Below, one piece after another: positions 18,856-28,582 of a stretch of 64,000 nucleotides of DNA; the first letter of the stretch is position 1; each line of letters begins with the position of its first letter. The notes beneath the pieces were generated by a model. It worked only from the letters and a program-made list of their open reading frames with translations. It did not search any database and was not told the origin of the DNA. The position numbers were made by a program, and so were the translations under genes. Source of the stretch: Promethearchaeati archaeon (lineage in GTDB: Archaea; Asgardarchaeota; Heimdallarchaeia; JABLTI01); NCBI GenBank assembly GCA_013166835.1, contig JABLTI010000001.1, forward strand, positions 1-64,000, read 5' to 3'.

Positions 18856-20262
18856 ATGTCCAATGAATCTGTTCTTTTAGTTTATCCTCCTAGTCAATGG
18901 GGGTATATTGATCGTTTTTGTCAACCTTTAGGTCCTTTAACACTTGGGAGTATTTTGAGAGATGCAGGAATAAAAGTAAAGGTAATAGATCTTTCTGGTG
19001 AAGGTTGGACCCCACAACAGCTGTATGTACATATGAAAGAAGAAAATTACACACATGTTGGAGCTACTATTTTAACACCATTTAGAGACATTGGATACGG
19101 AATTCTAAAAGCTGCAAAAAAAATCAATCCTGATGTTGTTACTTTAGCTGGTGGACCTCACGTATCGTTCTTCAAAGAGAAGGTTCTAACTGAATATCCT
19201 GAACTTGATATTGCAGTTTCGGGTGAAGCAGATCTAGATATAGTTGATATTATTCAAAATCCTAAGAAGAAATTCTATGATCTTGGTTGTGTAGAAGACA
19301 TTGATGCTCTACCAATACCTGATAGAAGTCATGTAAGGCATATAGAATACAATGAATTAGCAGGAATCTACATGGATGATTCTGCCAGTATGAAGTGGAT
19401 AAGAGGTTGTCCTTGGAGAAAATGTCGATTCTGTAGTCGAAATGAATTAACATTAAAGCATCGTCGTAGAAGTCCTGAGAAAATTATCGAGGAAATTGCA
19501 ATCATCCAGCACGAATTGAAGTACAAGAACATCCTTGTTGTTGATGATAGCTTAGCATTAAACACGAAATTCTCTAAAAATATTCTCCGAATGAAAATCA
19601 AAGAAGATTTAGATATCCCATTCTGGGCTTTAGCACGAGTAGACCAAATTGACGAAGAAGCTTTTCAATTAATGAAAAGAGCGAATTGTAGTGGGTTACA
19701 AGTAGGTATTGAATCAATAGTCCCTAGAGTAATTGATATGTATAAAAAAGCTCCAGGCGATCCAAAAGAATGGTTCCACAAAGTTGATCGAGCTCTAGAA
19801 TTAGCAGACAAGTATGATATTATAATGATTGGTTCTTTCATTGTTGGTGGACCAACAGAAACAGCAAAAGAAATGCAAACTACTGTAGATTATTTGCGAA
19901 CTTCCAAGGTAGATATTGTCCAACCGTTTGCTTTCCAATATGTCATTGGATCTGAATTTTGGCATGAAGCAGTGGATAGTGGACAACTCAAACCAGATGA
20001 CATTTATGCTTATAATGATAAAAAGTATGGAACATCACCTTACACAGCGAAGGACTTATTTGATAAGGTCTTAGAAGCAGAGGATCTTATTAATTCACCA
20101 ATTCTCAATCCTGGAAGATATGTTCGATTAGTAGGGAAATTCGTCAAACAGAAGAAATGGCGAGTTATTTGGAAGAACATACTTCAATTACCTAAAATAA
20201 TTCAAGGATTATTATTGGAGCACCCATACGATATTGTTATCGAAGATGAATTGAATGCTTAA
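18856..20262 (+). CDS. B12-binding-type radical SAM protein
   Basis: 468 aa. The N-terminus resembles a cobalamin-binding fold (VLLVYPPSQWG, LTLGSILRDAGIKVKVIDLSG, GGPHVSFFKE), though the canonical DxHxxG is not evident. The radical SAM cluster motif near residue 190 is RGCPWRKCRFC, giving Cx4Cx2C rather than the usual Cx3Cx2C. Downstream GIES, an Elp3/MiaB/NifB-like feature (VGIESIVPRVIDMYKK), and GSFIVGGPTE support a B12 radical SAM enzyme. The reaction is not predictable. Gaps of about 165 nt upstream and 90 nt downstream suggest its own transcription unit. Confidence 0.83.
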   Translation: MSNESVLLVYPPSQWGYIDRFCQPLGPLTLGSILRDAGIKVKVIDLSGEGWTPQQLYVHMKEENYTHVGATILTPFRDIGYGILKAAKKINPDVVTLAGGPHVSFFKEKVLTEYPELDIAVSGEADLDIVDIIQNPKKKFYDLGCVEDIDALPIPDRSHVRHIEYNELAGIYMDDSASMKWIRGCPWRKCRFCSRNELTLKHRRRSPEKIIEEIAIIQHELKYKNILVVDDSLALNTKFSKNILRMKIKEDLDIPFWALARVDQIDEEAFQLMKRANCSGLQVGIESIVPRVIDMYKKAPGDPKEWFHKVDRALELADKYDIIMIGSFIVGGPTETAKEMQTTVDYLRTSKVDIVQPFAFQYVIGSEFWHEAVDSGQLKPDDIYAYNDKKYGTSPYTAKDLFDKVLEAEDLINSPILNPGRYVRLVGKFVKQKKWRVIWKNILQLPKIIQGLLLEHPYDIVIEDELNA

Positions 20263-20351
20263 TTCTTATAATCCATTCATTTTTCTTGGAATAGTTTTTA
20301 ATTGGAAGTAAATGATATTATTTTTGCTTATCATTAGAATGAGGATTTTCT

Positions 20352-21389
20352 ATGGAAGAAGGTAAACTCCCTCTTGATTTATTGGACAAGATACTTGATG
20401 ACATCGAAAAATTGCCGGATAGTGTTATCCAAGGCCCTCAAATTGGTGCAGATGTTGCAGTAATCGATTATCAGAAAGCCATTAAACAAGCACAGAAATT
20501 CTACAACAGCAAAGAAAAAGTTTACCTAGTCTACAAAACTGATCCAATAACCTTTCCAACTTCTGAGCCAGGAAAATATGCTGTAATAGTTAATGCGAAC
20601 GATGTTGTAACAAGTGGTGCGATTCCTTTTGGTTTTAATGCAACTATCATTCTTCCTGTTGGGAGCTCAGCTGATATTGTATTTAAAATCCAGAAAGGTA
20701 TTCAACAAGAATGTGATAAAAGGGAAATAATCGTTTTAGGTGGGCATACAGAATTCTCTTCATCTGTGAATACGCCAATCGTTTCTGGAGCTATGCTTGG
20801 CTTTGTTCCGAAGGATTACTATGTACCTCGAGAAATTACAGAGAATGATGTTATGCTTTGTATAGGGTGGTGTGCAAAAGAAGGAATGGGAATAATTGCT
20901 AATGAAGGATATGAACAACTAAGTGAGCTTCTAGGTCCATCAACTATTGATAAATTATTGAAACTTGGAGATGATATCTCTATAGTTGATATTGCTCTAA
21001 AAATAAACAAGGAAAATAAACCAAGTCTTATGCATGATGCCACTGAGGGTGGGGTTTTAGGAGCTGCTTATGAAACAATTTCACCAATGGATTTTGGACT
21101 TGAACTTTACACTGAGAAGTTTCCTTTCACAAAAGAAACAATGGATGTTTGTCACTTATTGGAAGTTGATCCTCTAAAAATCATATCTTCTGGAACTCTC
21201 CTGCTAATAACTTCTGAATCTAAAGCAGAAAAAATTATGAAAAACTCAACGAAAGAAATCTCAATAGAAATAATTGGAAATATTTGTTCTAAAGAAAACG
21301 GTATCACTCTAGATGGTGAAATAATTCCTCCGCCTGGACCAGATGCCATTATAGATGCTTTAAGAAAATTAGAAGAAGGTAGTTTGTGA
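20352..21389 (+). CDS. AIR synthase-related (PurM/HypE/ThiL-fold) protein
   Basis: 345 aa with the PurM-like two-domain layout: IGADVAVIDYQ, a KTDPIT segment, an ANDVVTSGAIPFGFNATIILP dimer/ATP region (residues 75-100), VLGGHTEFSS, and C-terminal HDATEGGVLGAAYE (the H-D-x-T-x-GG motif of this superfamily). It most resembles the HypE-like AIR synthase-related group of archaea. HypA lies 19 kb away, but other hydrogenase maturation genes are absent, so a HypE role is unproven. Start ATG has GAGG 8 nt upstream. Its stop sits in the loop of a hairpin shared with the convergent gene. Confidence 0.8.
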   Translation: MEEGKLPLDLLDKILDDIEKLPDSVIQGPQIGADVAVIDYQKAIKQAQKFYNSKEKVYLVYKTDPITFPTSEPGKYAVIVNANDVVTSGAIPFGFNATIILPVGSSADIVFKIQKGIQQECDKREIIVLGGHTEFSSSVNTPIVSGAMLGFVPKDYYVPREITENDVMLCIGWCAKEGMGIIANEGYEQLSELLGPSTIDKLLKLGDDISIVDIALKINKENKPSLMHDATEGGVLGAAYETISPMDFGLELYTEKFPFTKETMDVCHLLEVDPLKIISSGTLLLITSESKAEKIMKNSTKEISIEIIGNICSKENGITLDGEIIPPPGPDAIIDALRKLEEGSL

Positions 21390-21398
21390 AAAACTACC
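21378..21398. terminator. Bidirectional hairpin at the stop of the AIR-synthase-like gene
   Basis: GGTAGTTT and AAACTACC form an 8-bp perfect stem around loop GTGAA, which contains part of the TGA stop of the upstream gene. A T-rich run (CATTTTTC) follows on the plus strand. The convergent DUF438 gene ends 2 bp beyond the stem, so one element could serve both genes. Confidence 0.5.
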
Positions 21399-21400
21399 AT

Positions 21401-22621
21401 TCATTTTTCATCCAATAATCGTTTTTGTCCTTCAAGTTTCTGAATTTCAGTGATATCTTGAGAGACTTCTAAACAACCAAGGTATTTGCCTTCTTTACTA
21501 CGTACAGCGAAGTAACGAATGTGAATCATTAGACCTTTGAGATTGATCCAGAATTCTGCAACATCACGTTTTTTCTTTCGGAAATCATCAAGAATTTTCT
21601 TAACGACATGTATGCTTTTTTCTGGGTGACAGAGATGCACGTCACGGCCAATAACAGCCTTTGTTCTTAGGAAAATTCGTTCTTCTCCTTTACTGAAGAA
21701 AACTACTTTATCATTTTCATCAACAAAAGTCATGTCTACTGGGATACTATTGATGATTGGTTCAATGAATTCAATTGGTACAGGACCGGTTTCAAATTCA
21801 ATAACACCTGCTTTTAGGTCTTCCTTTGGCTTAGCTTCATCTGCTTTAACACCAAATGGTTGCTGTGAATCTTCAGGTGTGAAACAGCAATAACCTATTT
21901 CATCGAACTCTTTGCGAACAGTCACCCATTCATCTTGAGTTAACAACCTCAGTGATGCTGGAAAGAGAATATTGTTTTCTTTAAAGAAATGTGTTCCAAG
22001 CAAATTTGCTAATGAACCTACAGTTTTCAGAAGTGCTTCTTTGAATACAGGGAATTTCATCGATTTTTTATCTACTGCTTCTATTACGTCATACAGATTC
22101 TTTTCTAAAGCTCTGATTTTGTCGTGATCTATCCACATTTGTGCGGGTGGTTCTGTTAATCCATGTTTTTCGATATATGGGAAAAGAACATTTTCTTCTC
22201 TTAAGTAATGCTTTATAGCCTCTTGAAAGTGATGAGCAATGTCTTTTATTACCTTCATTTCTTCATCAATATCATCAAAATCTTTCTTTGAAGCTGCCTT
22301 AGTGGCAACCTTGTTTAATTTCTCAACGAATCCTAAAACCATCCGATGCTCTTCCATCAAAATATTGACAGGATGACCCACGGGAACTAGTACTTTTTCT
22401 TCCCCGAGTTTTTCCTTGAAAACAGCAAGATGAACATCACACAATTTGTTGAGCTTTTCTCTTGGCATACCATCTTTAACTAATTCTTCTTCGGCTTTTG
22501 CCAATTCATCTGGACCGGTATCGCTGATTATACCTTTGAAATCCTCTTTAGCTTTATCAGGATCATATCCATCATCTAATTTTGTAATAAGTTCTTTCAG
22601 TTTTTCCTTTTTCGTACCCAA
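21401..22621 (-). CDS. DUF438 hemerythrin-PAS protein
   Basis: 406 aa. Residues 1-75 are the DUF438 helical region. A hemerythrin HHE domain spans about 80-230 with ligands in HPVNILMEEHR, HHFQEAIKHYLREEN, WIDHDK and HFFKENN, suited to a di-iron site that senses O2, NO or redox state. A PAS-like domain (about 275-395; PVDMTFVDENDKVVFFSKGEERIF) contains HLCHP and ends DITEIQKLEGQ. This domain order is typical of DUF438 proteins. Soluble, no output domain. Convergent with the AIR-synthase-like gene. Confidence 0.87.
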   Translation of the reverse strand: MGTKKEKLKELITKLDDGYDPDKAKEDFKGIISDTGPDELAKAEEELVKDGMPREKLNKLCDVHLAVFKEKLGEEKVLVPVGHPVNILMEEHRMVLGFVEKLNKVATKAASKKDFDDIDEEMKVIKDIAHHFQEAIKHYLREENVLFPYIEKHGLTEPPAQMWIDHDKIRALEKNLYDVIEAVDKKSMKFPVFKEALLKTVGSLANLLGTHFFKENNILFPASLRLLTQDEWVTVRKEFDEIGYCCFTPEDSQQPFGVKADEAKPKEDLKAGVIEFETGPVPIEFIEPIINSIPVDMTFVDENDKVVFFSKGEERIFLRTKAVIGRDVHLCHPEKSIHVVKKILDDFRKKKRDVAEFWINLKGLMIHIRYFAVRSKEGKYLGCLEVSQDITEIQKLEGQKRLLDEK

Positions 22622-22832
22622 TTTTGAACCTCCATAATCGGGACTAATAAAACATTCACTTCGAATCCATTAAATCCTAGTGATTTATATTGTAAATTAC
22701 TGAAATGAGTTGCTACTCGTAATTGAGTTAATGACAGTAGTTTTATAATATTATCGGAAAAAATCGTTTTTACAGTAAAACTCAAAATATGATAGAGTTC
22801 ATACATCAACTACCTTCTGGAGTATGGAAAGG

Positions 22833-23813
22833 ATGACTACTGAGCTTTTAATAAATCAAATAAAAAAGCAGATTCCTAATGCTTATCTTAATACTGACTT
22901 GAAAGGTTATGGCGCCCGTAAAAGTGGCAAAGTTCGAGATTTATACACTATAGATGATAAAATTATGATTGTAACAACAGATAGAATATCTGCTTTTGAT
23001 GTAGTTCTAACACAAGGAATACCTTACAAAGGACAAGCATTGAATCAAACATCTGAATTTTGGTTTGATGCTACCAGGAAAATCATGAACAATCATATTG
23101 TTGCAGTTCCAGATCCAAATATAATGATTGCTCAACATTGTGAACCAATTGAAGTAGAAGTTGTTATTAGAGGATATATCACAGGTTCTGCTTGGAGGAG
23201 ATTCAAGTACCTCAAAGAGAATAATAAAACATTAGTTATCTCTGGGATTGAATTTTCATCTGATTTAAGAAAGGATGAAAAATTACCTGAACCAGTTTTT
23301 ACACCTACCACAAAAGCACAAGAAGGACATGACGAAGAAATTACTCCAAAAGAATTAATCTCTCGAGGAATCGTAACTAAAGATATTTTAGATCAATTAA
23401 CTGAAGCAGCATTCAAACTATATGCTAGTGGAAATGAAGTTGTAAGCAAAAGTGGCGGTATTTTGGTAGATACAAAATACGAGTTTGGTTTGAATCCAGA
23501 AGGTGAAGTTGTTCTTATTGATGAAGTTCATACAGCGGATTCTTCTCGCTTTTGGTTGAAAGATCAATATGAAGAATCATTCGAGAAAAACTTAAAACAA
23601 AAAGGACTTGACAAGGAATATGTTCGCAGTTGGTTAAGGGATAATGGTTTTACTGGCGATGGTGTTGTTCCTGATTTACCAGATGATGTAATTATCAATG
23701 CTTCATTGAACGTTATCAAAGCTTATGAATTAATAACTGCTCAGAAATTCAAACCAGCTGAAGAATATGCTTCAAATGATCGTTTAATGTCCAACTTAAT
23801 GAAATATAGTTAA
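22833..23813 (+). CDS. purC: SAICAR synthetase (purine biosynthesis)
   Basis: About 326 aa. It joins aspartate to CAIR with ATP. Diagnostic stretches are GKVRDLYTIDDKIMIVTTDRISAFD, then EVVIRGYITGSAWRRFK, then LIDEVHTADSSRFW. The length matches the long PurC type rather than the short one of about 240 aa. The ATG at 22833 is chosen because GGAG lies 10 nt upstream; the ATG at 22824 is only 1 nt from it. No other pur gene is adjacent. Confidence 0.93.
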   Translation: MTTELLINQIKKQIPNAYLNTDLKGYGARKSGKVRDLYTIDDKIMIVTTDRISAFDVVLTQGIPYKGQALNQTSEFWFDATRKIMNNHIVAVPDPNIMIAQHCEPIEVEVVIRGYITGSAWRRFKYLKENNKTLVISGIEFSSDLRKDEKLPEPVFTPTTKAQEGHDEEITPKELISRGIVTKDILDQLTEAAFKLYASGNEVVSKSGGILVDTKYEFGLNPEGEVVLIDEVHTADSSRFWLKDQYEESFEKNLKQKGLDKEYVRSWLRDNGFTGDGVVPDLPDDVIINASLNVIKAYELITAQKFKPAEEYASNDRLMSNLMKYS

Positions 23814-23868
23814 AAGTAAATACTGTAAATCGAGTAATTTTAAAGAGATAAGAGGAGTATGGAACAAA

Positions 23869-25806
23869 ATGGGTTATGCATTACAGAAATTTAAACAACT
23901 ATCTAATAAGCAAATTAGTATAATATTTGCTATTATTGTTGTAGTTGTATCTGTACTCTTGCGTTTTCCTGCATTTTATGATTTAGCTAACACTGATGTA
24001 TGGTATCTTATATGGGAGAGCAGATTGATCTTTGATGAAAGACATCTAGAGTTAATCATGCATCCATTCAGTATAATAAGTTTGTATCCCTATTCTCCTT
24101 ATCCCTTTGGTTCTTTATTGCTCTACAAATTTTTCGATATCATCAGTTTCAAAAATGTCTTTGTTGGGGTATTACTCTTCAATATCTCCTTGATTTCCCT
24201 AACTACATTATCTTCTTTTTATTTCTTCAAAAAAATTTTCAAAAAGAATGATTCAGTGGATAATCTTGGATTAACTCAAGAAAATATAATGGCTTTAATT
24301 GGTAGTTTGTTATACGTTAATTTTCCTTATCTGATTTATTTCAGTTACAATTTTGCATCTGCTAGGTTTCCCATGATGGCCGTTCTTCCGCTTTTCTATC
24401 TTTTTGCTCTGGATACTATAAGAAAAAGAAGTGTTATTTCCTTCTTAAAATGCTCGATTATGTATGTTGTAATGTTATTCTTTCATCGAATGAGTGAACC
24501 ATTATTATTGCTAATAATCATTTTAGGTGTTTACTTAATTTTCTTTAAATTTCTTGCAAATAAATTAAAAATCAATGAAAGAATTCCAAAGCTGAAAAAT
24601 ATTCTTTCCAAATATTTCATTGTTTTCTTGCTTGGTTCATTTGCTATAGCAGTAGTCATTAGTTTTCTAATTGATGCTTATTCAGGAATAAGAATTCTAA
24701 GCACTGGAGAGGGATGGTTGCAATTCCTGGCTCATTTGAATCTAATTTTTGGAGGTATTTTCTTTGAAGGTTGGGGTCCAATGATAATTTTATCCTTATT
24801 GTGCATAATTTTCATTAATTCGAAAAATATCATTAAGGACAACTTCTATTACAATATTTTATTATTAATATTATTCCAGATTCCACTTCTGATATTAATT
24901 TCAAATCATTACATTATATATTTCATGTGTATTACCCCAATTCTCTTGATATTACTATATTTGAAGAATTTCTTATTCGAAAAAGAAAATTACAAACCAA
25001 TATATGGAGCAATTGCTCTCATTGGTTTTGGATTGTTAAATGTAATTGGTATAATCTTAATATACAAAGTTAGATCTAATTATCACTATGCTTACATAAT
25101 CATAGGAACAATTGTTTTATTATTGGGTTTTGGGTTCCTTATTGCATTACTTATTGAAAAACAGAATCAAAACCATCAAAAAGAAAGTAAAAAACTGAAT
25201 ACATTTATCAAAGGAACTTTAAAAGCAATTCCAATTATTTTAACTCTCAGTATTCTGTTTTATTCCCGGTTCTATATAGATTTAAAAACTATTCACAAAC
25301 CACAAGAATATCCTGATTTTTATTCCAGCATCACCCTAACTGATGAAGAACAAGAAATAGCGGATTTTCTTTCTCTCTATCCTGAATCATTATTTGGCTG
25401 CAGCCAAAGATTAGTAGCTATAAGATTATCTGTTCTTTCAGGATGTTTCTATCTAGCAGATACTCATGGTTTAGCATTATTAATATCTGGTTACTATAAT
25501 GTCTCTGAAATAAAGGAGAATTCATCATTTAATCCCTCATATGGAGGTTGGGATTTTTCATTATATACTACAACAGATTATCCTACTGGTCGAGATATCT
25601 TTATTAATCTTGTACAAATGGAAGCTAATGCTACTTCTTTAGCAATAATTAATGACATTAATCTCTCATTCTTTGTAACATTAAAGAATAGTTCATACGT
25701 TGAAATAAGAATGATTGAATTCATTGATTCTCCTTTTGTACAAGATATTGATACTATTGCTTCATTAGCTCTAGAAACAGAGCATTATTTCCTTTGGGAA
25801 TTCTAG
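23869..25806 (+). CDS. Multi-pass GT-C-like membrane protein (possible glycosyltransferase)
   Basis: 645 aa with about 12-13 hydrophobic helices and a C-terminal non-membrane domain of about 150 aa (after IHKPQEYPDFYSS). A first loop with an acidic residue in ANTDVWYLIWESR, followed by YPYSPYPFG, resembles the luminal loop of STT3- or PMT-type GT-C enzymes. It opens the glycan cluster and is co-directional with a GT4 and a flippase. Function as a lipid-linked sugar transferase is inference. Confidence 0.6.
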   Translation: MGYALQKFKQLSNKQISIIFAIIVVVVSVLLRFPAFYDLANTDVWYLIWESRLIFDERHLELIMHPFSIISLYPYSPYPFGSLLLYKFFDIISFKNVFVGVLLFNISLISLTTLSSFYFFKKIFKKNDSVDNLGLTQENIMALIGSLLYVNFPYLIYFSYNFASARFPMMAVLPLFYLFALDTIRKRSVISFLKCSIMYVVMLFFHRMSEPLLLLIIILGVYLIFFKFLANKLKINERIPKLKNILSKYFIVFLLGSFAIAVVISFLIDAYSGIRILSTGEGWLQFLAHLNLIFGGIFFEGWGPMIILSLLCIIFINSKNIIKDNFYYNILLLILFQIPLLILISNHYIIYFMCITPILLILLYLKNFLFEKENYKPIYGAIALIGFGLLNVIGIILIYKVRSNYHYAYIIIGTIVLLLGFGFLIALLIEKQNQNHQKESKKLNTFIKGTLKAIPIILTLSILFYSRFYIDLKTIHKPQEYPDFYSSITLTDEEQEIADFLSLYPESLFGCSQRLVAIRLSVLSGCFYLADTHGLALLISGYYNVSEIKENSSFNPSYGGWDFSLYTTTDYPTGRDIFINLVQMEANATSLAIINDINLSFFVTLKNSSYVEIRMIEFIDSPFVQDIDTIASLALETEHYFLWEF

Positions 25807-25908
25807 TGTATAATTAAAAGGGATTCCTTAAGTAGATAAATTACATTAATATAATATATTCAAAATCATCAAGCAATTACCTACCATTATTAAGTGAGAC
25901 TTGGTTTT

Positions 25909-27081
25909 ATGTCAACAAAATCCCTCAAAGACAAAACATTACTTGTTATTACACCTGGTTTTCCAGATGAAAACAACAAGAGTATTATGGGGATTTTTGT
26001 AAAAGATCAAGTAAATGCCCTAAGAAGTGAATTCAAAGAAATTTATGTTATTGCTCCTATTTTTAGCACGTTAAAATTATCCTCTCGAGAGCGTTATTGC
26101 CAAAATTATACTTATGAGAATGTTTCTGTTTTTTATCCGAGAAGTTTTTACTTTCCACTTATCTATACATTAGGAAAAAAAATAGATAATCGATTACAGG
26201 CTGTTCTTAATACAATTGAAAGAAACAACCTAAGTTTTGATCTAATACATGCTCATTTCACTTGGCCATCAGGTTATATCAGCCAACAATTAAAAGAGAA
26301 ATTCAATACTCCTTATATTCTGACTGTACACGAAAATCGCAAATGGTTTCAGAAAGAGCTTGACAAGGAATATACAGAATTTACCAATGCTTGGAAGAAT
26401 GCTGACATAATTCTGAGAGTGAATATGAAGGATTATGAATCTCTGAAAAAATATAATCCCGGAGTTTATTATCAACCCAATAGTGTTGGTGGAATGTTTG
26501 AATTCGCAGAAAAAATACCTGTAAGAAAACAAATTGGGTTGCAAGAAGATGCGAAGATTATTTTTGCTTTTGGCAATCACTTAAAATCCAAAGGTTTTCA
26601 TGATTTGATTAATGCAATGAAGATACTTTTGGAATCCGGGAATAAAACGATCCAATGTTACATTGGTGGTTCAGGTTTTTACTCGAGTGAAATGCGAAGA
26701 TTAATTCGCAAACATAATCTCTCAGACAATGTGAGACTGATAGGTCCTATCAATAGAAATGATATTGTTAATTGGTTTAACGCTGCTGATTTCTATGTTA
26801 TGCCAAGTCATCACGAAAGTTTTGGAATAACTGTAATTGAAGCCTTATCAAGTGGGACACCAGTAATTACTACTTACAATGGGGCTAGTGAGTTTATAAT
26901 TGAAAACGAAAATTTGGGTTTGCTTGTAAATCCAAAATCCCCAAAGAAACTTGCAGAAGCAATTGAAGAAGCGTTTCAAAGAAAATGGGATAGTAAGTTT
27001 ATTACAAAGTTTGCTGCTAAATACTCAGAAAAAGCATTTTGCAAAAGCTTAACGAATTACTTTGGGAAGATAGTGAAATGA
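25909..27081 (+). CDS. GT4-family glycosyltransferase
   Basis: About 390 aa, GT-B fold. The N-terminus TLLVITPGFPDENNKS and HAHFTWPSGY match WaaG/PimA-like GT4 enzymes. The donor-binding C-terminal half has AFGNHLKSKGFHDLI and PSHHESFGITVIEALSSGTPVITT (E-x7-E motif). Likely adds a sugar to a lipid-linked glycan at the inner membrane face. Start is ATG 25909, or possibly GTG 25894. The stop overlaps the flippase start (ATGA). Confidence 0.87.
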   Translation: MSTKSLKDKTLLVITPGFPDENNKSIMGIFVKDQVNALRSEFKEIYVIAPIFSTLKLSSRERYCQNYTYENVSVFYPRSFYFPLIYTLGKKIDNRLQAVLNTIERNNLSFDLIHAHFTWPSGYISQQLKEKFNTPYILTVHENRKWFQKELDKEYTEFTNAWKNADIILRVNMKDYESLKKYNPGVYYQPNSVGGMFEFAEKIPVRKQIGLQEDAKIIFAFGNHLKSKGFHDLINAMKILLESGNKTIQCYIGGSGFYSSEMRRLIRKHNLSDNVRLIGPINRNDIVNWFNAADFYVMPSHHESFGITVIEALSSGTPVITTYNGASEFIIENENLGLLVNPKSPKKLAEAIEEAFQRKWDSKFITKFAAKYSEKAFCKSLTNYFGKIVK

Positions 27082-28577
27082 AACAATTGAGCAAGAATAT
27101 TGGTAGTAATTTCCTTTTTTCATTCATTGTGATTTTGATCATAGGATTAGTGAATATCGGTTTCCCACTATTAATTGGTTTGTTGTATAGTGCAGAAACA
27201 ATGGGTAATTTCTCAGTTCTATTCAACTGGGCGTTTTTCTTAGCAATACCTATTGCTAATGGGATTGCCCCTGCCATCTCAAGATTTATCGCAGCGAAAA
27301 CTGGAGATGAAACTCCGCAAATAAATAAAATCGGAGGAAAAATTACTATTTTTTACTTGCTCATGGCTATTGTGATTTTTCCTCTCATTGGTGTATTTGT
27401 TTTCCAACTTGATATTTTCGATTTACTAATTGTAATCTCAATGTTAATTGTAATAATTCTTCATTATTTGTTTAGGTATTCTCTTCAGGGTCAAGAGAGG
27501 TTTTCTCGTCTCTTCAAATTTGAAATAATTTCTTTTGCAATTTTCTTACCATTTATGATTATTTTTGGTGTTCTTCCAAACGTCTTAGGATGGACTGGAC
27601 TTTCCGGTTTTCATTGGTTGTTTTTCCCTGTTATTGTTTATCACTTAGCTTTTGATATATTGTATCTCTTCTCAGAAACCAAGATGATGGATTTAAAGAA
27701 ATTCTTTTCTTTTCCAGAGATTACCAAAAAAATACTTCTTTATGCATTTTTCGTTGGAATTGGAAGTCTCTTTAGTCTTGGAGTTTCCCAATTTCAAATT
27801 ATAATCTCAGACAAATACTTGACTGAATTCCGTGTCGGAGTTTTAGGTTTCTGGGATTCTGCAATAAAACCTATTTCTCTGATTTCAGTTGCGATTGGAG
27901 CAATGACGATACCACGGATTACCAATTTACAAAAATCAAAAGAAGAACACGATGTATCATTTGTTAATAGAATTAATTATGGTTTAACATTGCTAATATT
28001 GCCTATCTTTGGTTTGATTTTCTTAATTATTGCGGGTTATCCCAATTTATTTGATCACTTAGGATTAACGAAATACCAAACCGCTATTTATTGGATAATT
28101 CCTATTTTCCTTTGTTTTCAGGTAGTGAACAATCTAATAGCAACGCCGACCATATCTTACTACTCTTCCTCAGAAAGGAAAGTTATAATCAATCCCATTA
28201 TCTCTTTTGCTTATTCACTTGTTGTTATTGTTTCCTGGATTATTCTTGTTCCTAGATGGGATATCTGGGGATTTGTTAGTGGCATAGCTATTGGCAGTTT
28301 GGTTTTCTCCTTAGCAATACAAATAACGGCACTTATTATAACAAAAAGAAAAATCGGCATGCATGTATTTCTTATGTTAGCATTCTATGTTTTAGGAGGA
28401 GTCTCACTAATACTACTAAATTATATGTCAAACATTGTTTTACTAGTTCTTTGGTCTTGCATTACCATTTCGTCAGTGATCCTAGGAATTCTTCTCATAA
28501 TTAAGGTCTTAAAAAATAGAGACTACTCCATAACATATGAGGAGCAAGCTACAACAACAGCTGAAACTAGTAACTAA
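27078..28577 (+). CDS. Polysaccharide flippase (Wzx/MOP superfamily)
   Basis: 499 aa with about 14 transmembrane helices. The N-terminus MKQLSKNIGSNFLFSF and the helix IGFPLLIGLLYSAETMGNFS resemble polysaccharide-export O-unit flippases, with paired six- to seven-helix halves. The track's start at 27039 is replaced by the ATG at 27078, which overlaps the GT4 stop (ATGA) for coupled translation. It would flip a lipid-linked oligosaccharide to the outer face. Convergent with the asparagine-synthetase-like gene, 5 nt apart. Confidence 0.85.
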   Translation: MKQLSKNIGSNFLFSFIVILIIGLVNIGFPLLIGLLYSAETMGNFSVLFNWAFFLAIPIANGIAPAISRFIAAKTGDETPQINKIGGKITIFYLLMAIVIFPLIGVFVFQLDIFDLLIVISMLIVIILHYLFRYSLQGQERFSRLFKFEIISFAIFLPFMIIFGVLPNVLGWTGLSGFHWLFFPVIVYHLAFDILYLFSETKMMDLKKFFSFPEITKKILLYAFFVGIGSLFSLGVSQFQIIISDKYLTEFRVGVLGFWDSAIKPISLISVAIGAMTIPRITNLQKSKEEHDVSFVNRINYGLTLLILPIFGLIFLIIAGYPNLFDHLGLTKYQTAIYWIIPIFLCFQVVNNLIATPTISYYSSSERKVIINPIISFAYSLVVIVSWIILVPRWDIWGFVSGIAIGSLVFSLAIQITALIITKRKIGMHVFLMLAFYVLGGVSLILLNYMSNIVLLVLWSCITISSVILGILLIIKVLKNRDYSITYEEQATTTAETSN

Positions 28578-28582
28578 CAGAA

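Noticed and set aside
27039-27077. Upstream start of the flippase
   Set aside because: Overlaps the GT4 gene by over 40 nt; the ATG at 27078 forms an ATGA overlap and a normal N-terminus.
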